Shown here in pieces: positions 49,157 through 52,292 of a stretch of 52,292 bases of DNA (position 1 is the first letter of the stretch; every line of letters begins with the position of its first letter). Source of the stretch: Bacilli bacterium (GTDB lineage: Bacteria; Bacillota_I; Bacilli_A; RF39; UBA660); assembly GCA_017450205.1 (NCBI GenBank), contig JAFSVF010000021.1, positions 1-52,292 of the forward strand. Reading direction: 5' to 3'. Both the position numbers and the translations under genes were made by a program. Below the pieces are notes generated by a model, which was not told the origin of the DNA, ran no database searches, and saw nothing but the letters and a program-made list of their open reading frames with translations.

Positions 49157-49429
49157 ATGAAGAAATTTTTAAGAGTTTTGTGGAATATAATTAAGATTCT
49201 GGTATTTATTATTGTTTTTCCTATAATGATATTTTATGCAATAGTTAGAGGATTCACTGAAGATGATTTAAAGAAGAAAGGTTTTTATAGAACATCACCA
49301 GAAAAACTATTTGGTTTAACTAAGTATGAAAAAGAAGAAGTTAGAAAAGGAAGATATAAGCCATCACAATTCAGTGAAAGAGATGAAGGCGACTATTTAG
49401 ATAGTGATGACTATTATTATGATGAATAG
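49157..49429 (+). CDS. Small membrane protein
   Basis: A 90-residue protein with one membrane helix (about 8-30, IIKILVFIIVFPIMIFYAIV) and an acidic, Tyr-rich C-terminal tail (YLDSDDYYYDE). AAGAGGAT precedes the ATG. It lies 11 nt before an ABC-2 transporter operon and is co-transcribed, so it may be an accessory subunit. No family recognised. Confidence 0.65.
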   Translation: MKKFLRVLWNIIKILVFIIVFPIMIFYAIVRGFTEDDLKKKGFYRTSPEKLFGLTKYEKEEVRKGRYKPSQFSERDEGDYLDSDDYYYDE

Positions 49430-49440
49430 AGGTAATTAGC

Positions 49441-50313
49441 GTGAGTAATATATTAGAAGTAAAACATTTAAAAAAGTATTATGGTGAGTCTATGGGTGTT
49501 GAAGATGTTACTCTAACACTTAAGAGTGGTGAAATATATGGTTTTATTGGACCTAATGGTGCTGGTAAATCTACTACTATAAGAACTATAATGGGACTTA
49601 TAAATAAGACTGAAGGTAAAATATTTTTTAATGGATTAGAACTTAATAGTAATGCTCCTAAAGTTAAAGAACTTATTGGATATCTTCCTAGTGAAGTAAA
49701 TCTTTATGGGGATATGAAAGTTAAAGAAATGCTTGATTATCATGAAACATTCTATAAAAAAGATATACATAAAAAAAGAAGTAAATTAGTTAAGTTATTA
49801 AAGATAGATGAAAATAAATTAATAGAAGATTTATCTTTTGGAAATCTAAAAAAGGTAGGTATTGTTCTTGCTTTAATGCATAGTCCTAAATTATTAATTC
49901 TAGATGAACCTACAAGTGGATTAGATCCGATTATGCAAAAAGTATTCCATGATATTTTAAAAGCTGAAAAAGAACTTGGAACTACAATTCTTTATTCATC
50001 ACATATATTAAGTGAAGTATCTAATCTATGTGATAGAATTGGATTTATTAAAGATGGTGTAATAATTAAAGAAGATGAACTTGCTAATATTAAGAATAAT
50101 AATTATACATATTTAAAAATATCATCTGAATATATTAATGATATTAAGAAAGAATTAGGATTAAAAGTTAAAGAAGAAAATGATAAAGAAGTAGTATTCT
50201 TTAATGATTTAGATACTAATACGTTATTAAAAAAATTATCTAAATATGATATAGATAAATTATTAATCGAAGAATTATCTTTAGAAGATTTATTCGATAA
50301 GTATTATAGATAG
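49441..50313 (+). CDS. ABC-2 type transporter ATP-binding protein
   Basis: A 290-residue ATPase with GTG start (AGAGGT upstream). Walker A GPNGAGKST (about 37-45), LSFGNLKK in place of the usual LSGGQ signature, Walker B LLILDEPTSGLDP and switch His in SSHIL. The C-terminal 70 residues are the regulatory part of drug- or antibiotic-exporting ABC-2 ATPases. Its permease follows 8 nt later. The F-for-G change in the signature (LSFG) is seen in related BcrA-like ATPases. Confidence 0.92.
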   Translation: MSNILEVKHLKKYYGESMGVEDVTLTLKSGEIYGFIGPNGAGKSTTIRTIMGLINKTEGKIFFNGLELNSNAPKVKELIGYLPSEVNLYGDMKVKEMLDYHETFYKKDIHKKRSKLVKLLKIDENKLIEDLSFGNLKKVGIVLALMHSPKLLILDEPTSGLDPIMQKVFHDILKAEKELGTTILYSSHILSEVSNLCDRIGFIKDGVIIKEDELANIKNNNYTYLKISSEYINDIKKELGLKVKEENDKEVVFFNDLDTNTLLKKLSKYDIDKLLIEELSLEDLFDKYYR

Positions 50314-50321
50314 GTGATATT

Positions 50322-51113
50322 ATGATAAAAAGAGAATTAAAAGTTAATTTTAAAAGTTTCTTAATATGGATGTTAGTACTTATAATTATGTTTGGATTTG
50401 TTTATATTATTTATCCATTTATTATTTCAGATGAAACTATGAAAAGTATTGATGAATTTGTAAAAGTACTTCCTCCTGAAGTTACTAAAGCGTTTAATAT
50501 GGATATGTCATCAATTGCTACTGCATATGGATGGTTAAAATCTGAAGGATTTATGTTTTTACTTTTAATAACTGGATTCTATTCAGCTTATTTAGGTTCT
50601 ACAATTCTTTTAAAAGAAGAGAAAGATAAAACAATAGAATACTTATATTCACTTCCTATTAAAAGATCTAAGATAGTTTTAAATAAAATAATAGTAGCTT
50701 TATTGTATATTATTGCTATGGTACTAATAATTGGAATTTTTAATTATATAGCACTTCTTTTACTTGGTAAATTTGATCAAAAGCAATACTTATTATTAAG
50801 TATGACACCATTATTTTCTGCAATACCATTATTTAGTATTAATTTATTTATTTCTACATTACTTAAAAGAAATAAGAAGACTATTGGTTTTTCTATTGGA
50901 TTAGTATTTATATTTTATATACTTAATGTATTAAGTGAAATATCAGAAAGGTCAGAAGGCTTAAAGTATTTAAGTATGTATACACTTTCTGATATAAGAA
51001 ATGTAATTACTAATGTGAAGATTAATCCAGTACTTATACTAGTTAGCTTTGTTATTTCAATAGTATTTATAATAGCATCATTTATTAAATATCAAAGAAA
51101 AGAGTTAGTTTAA
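50322..51113 (+). CDS. ABC-2 type transporter permease
   Basis: A 263-residue membrane protein with six helices and the ABC-2 layout: N-terminal amphipathic segment, FGFVYIIYPFII, the EEKDKTIEYLYSLPIKRSKIV coupling segment before helix 3, and a final helix at 238-255. It forms an exporter with the ATPase at 49441, probably for a peptide, drug or lipid-linked molecule. AGGTGAT before the ATG; terminator just after. Confidence 0.88.
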   Translation: MIKRELKVNFKSFLIWMLVLIIMFGFVYIIYPFIISDETMKSIDEFVKVLPPEVTKAFNMDMSSIATAYGWLKSEGFMFLLLITGFYSAYLGSTILLKEEKDKTIEYLYSLPIKRSKIVLNKIIVALLYIIAMVLIIGIFNYIALLLLGKFDQKQYLLLSMTPLFSAIPLFSINLFISTLLKRNKKTIGFSIGLVFIFYILNVLSEISERSEGLKYLSMYTLSDIRNVITNVKINPVLILVSFVISIVFIIASFIKYQRKELV

Positions 51114-51122
51114 CTCTTTTTT
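51098..51122 (+). terminator. Terminator of the ABC-2 operon
   Basis: AAAAGAGTTA pairs with TAACTCTTTT, followed by T. Overlaps the stop codon. Confidence 0.85.
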
Positions 51123-51191
51123 GTGTGTAAATGTCGATTTTTTGTATTCTTTTTGCATAAATAAAAACTGTAATCAATTATAGGGGAAAGG

Positions 51192-51287
51192 ATGGTTGTA
51201 GATAAAAAAAAATCATTAGAGACCCTGTTTAGTAGACATCAATATTTCCTAGTTTTTTTCTTGAATAAAATTTCTTTTGTGATATAG
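51192..51287 (+). CDS. Possible 31-residue small protein
   Basis: AGGGGAAAG directly precedes ATG 51192, which reads MVVDKKKSLETLFSRHQYFL and a hydrophobic end. The frame overlaps the extended -10 (TGATATAGT) of the next gene. The strong ribosome binding site is the only support; the 200 bp around it otherwise hold no feature. Confidence 0.25.
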   Translation: MVVDKKKSLETLFSRHQYFLVFFLNKISFVI

Positions 51288-51313
51288 TATTAAAAGTTTA
51301 TTGGAGAATTATT

Positions 51314-52255
51314 ATGTATAGTTATGATCTAGAAAAAGCTAAAAAATTAGTTGATGGAATGGTGGCAAATTCAAGTTTTGAGAGAATTTATCCTTTTACT
51401 ACAGAAAATATAAGTGGTTATATAGATTTTTTTGATTTAAAAGAATCATCTCTTTTAACTGTTGGTTCTTCTTGTGATCAAGCTATTAATGCATTTCTTA
51501 GTGGATGTAGAGATGTTTCTATATTAGATACAAATGATTTTTTTAAATACTATTATTTTTTAAAACTTGCTTGTATTAATTGCTTTACTCGTGAAGAATT
51601 CTTTAATTATTTAAAATATTGTGACCATCCCAAAGTATTTAAAACTAATTATAATTCTTTTAATGTTGATATGTTTAATAGAATAAAAGGTGAATTAAGA
51701 ATATTAGATTTTAAATCATATATGTTTTGGGATAAACTATATTCTAATTATGAATCCCATGAAATAAGAATAAATTTATTTCAAAGTGATGAACCAAGAA
51801 CTGATGAACTTGAATACTATAATTTATATTTAAGTAATGATGAGAATTATATGAGAGTAAGAGAAATTTTAGAAAATAATATTCCTACATTTATTAATGA
51901 TAATGTTTTATCTCCACATACTACTAAAACATTTGATAACATTTGGCTTTCAAATATTACATCATGGTTAAATTCATATGAAGATATTAAGTTATCAATT
52001 AAGAATATGTATAACTTATTAAATGATAATGGATTGTTACAAGCTGCTTATCTTTATAGATTTAATTTGAATCAAGAATATCATTCAGATTGGCAACTTG
52101 TTTATAATACTAAAAAGATTCTAGAAGAGTTAAAAGAATATAATCCTGAAATTAAATATTTTTTAGGTGAAAGAGGTATTGTAAATAAGATAGCTGGATT
52201 TAACTATAATTATAGTGATTCTAATGATGCCATTATATTATGTAAAAAGAGGTAA
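51314..52255 (+). CDS. Class I methyltransferase-like protein
   Basis: A 313-residue protein. SSLLTVGSSCDQAINAFLSGCRDVSILDTN (about 47-77) is a Rossmann motif I with the acidic end of strand 2, as in SAM-dependent methyltransferases and DUF3419-type proteins; FDNIWLSNITSWLNS (about 213) would be the motif IV strand and NLLNDNGLLQAAYLYRF the later strand. TGGAGAA before the ATG and TGATATAGT upstream. The closest group may be DUF3419/BtaA-like; substrate unknown. Confidence 0.6.
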   Translation: MYSYDLEKAKKLVDGMVANSSFERIYPFTTENISGYIDFFDLKESSLLTVGSSCDQAINAFLSGCRDVSILDTNDFFKYYYFLKLACINCFTREEFFNYLKYCDHPKVFKTNYNSFNVDMFNRIKGELRILDFKSYMFWDKLYSNYESHEIRINLFQSDEPRTDELEYYNLYLSNDENYMRVREILENNIPTFINDNVLSPHTTKTFDNIWLSNITSWLNSYEDIKLSIKNMYNLLNDNGLLQAAYLYRFNLNQEYHSDWQLVYNTKKILEELKEYNPEIKYFLGERGIVNKIAGFNYNYSDSNDAIILCKKR

Positions 52256-52260
52256 TGAAT

Positions 52261-52292
52261 ATGGATATACACGAAATTATAAATAATAATAA
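52261..52292 (+). CDS. Partial gene start at window end
   Basis: ATG at 52261 with AAGAGG 8 nt upstream (inside the end of the previous gene) starts MDIHEIINN and runs out of the window. It would be co-transcribed with the methyltransferase-like gene. Too short to identify. Confidence 0.4.
   Translation, partial: MDIHEIINNN

Noticed and set aside
1..52292. CRISPR arrays, tRNA or rRNA genes, insertion sequences
   Set aside because: I saw no regularly spaced repeats, no tRNA T-loop pattern, no rRNA-like GC-rich stretch and no transposase; the only mobile-element gene is the serine recombinase.

Overview
The window is chromosomal DNA of a very AT-rich, low-GC Gram-positive bacterium. Strong AGGAGG-type ribosome binding sites, TATAAT promoters, hairpin plus T-tract terminators and an S-box riboswitch all point to Bacillota. 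The extreme A+T bias, the small tightly packed genes and the mix of families suggest an uncultured gut lineage related to Mollicutes/Erysipelotrichia (RF39-like). That placement is inference; the window holds no rRNA or marker gene that fixes it. Trp is always TGG and nearly all genes stop with TAA or TAG, so the standard bacterial code applies.

Layout. (1) 1-2740: end of an integrated element: ArpU-like regulator, three small genes, a large serine recombinase and a candidate attachment site. A GNAT/YoaP gene broken by an in-frame TGA follows. (2) 3741-22700: a ~19 kb cell-surface locus. It encodes several secreted proteins with SipW-type signal peptides (TYAWF-like motifs), a large beta-helix adhesin-like protein, three SipW-type signal peptidase homologues (one apparently catalytically dead, one fused to a ~480-residue cytoplasmic region), a 530-residue cytoplasmic protein of unknown family, and a membrane-anchored McrB/MoxR-like AAA+ ATPase next to a DUF2357 (McrC N-domain)-like partner. 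Gene spacing ties the ATPase pair to the signal peptidases. I consider this the best candidate for an undescribed system. (3) 22843-34711: PfkB kinase, S51 peptidase, two radical SAM genes (one broken), GNAT, Pr6Pr-like membrane protein, AlkD-like repair protein, an ABC/FtsX export pair, and several decayed genes.

(4) 34807-38399: peroxide-response block. GNAT, then a likely operon of thioredoxin-dependent glutathione peroxidase, OhrR-type MarR regulator with a reactive Cys15, thioredoxin, thioredoxin reductase and an SDR dehydrogenase. Two promoters share a TTTGTATRCAAA palindrome. (5) 38417-40443: a multidrug-type ABC exporter behind a promoter, an 18-codon leader peptide and an attenuator. 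(6) 40521-52292: zinc-ribbon proteins, an XRE-ATPase-CYTH fusion, an NPKTG-anchored surface protein, metallophosphatase, DUF1003 protein, a SAM-I riboswitch controlling an unusually short MetK-like protein, an ImmA/IrrE-like protein that has lost its HExxH residues, an ABC-2 transporter and a methyltransferase-like protein.

Transcription is mostly rightward. Many promoters are extended -10 elements (TGnTATAAT) just behind the terminator of the previous gene. The window also carries a notable number of damaged genes (about 2.8, 25.5, 27.3 and 33.9 kb), which may be real decay or assembly error.
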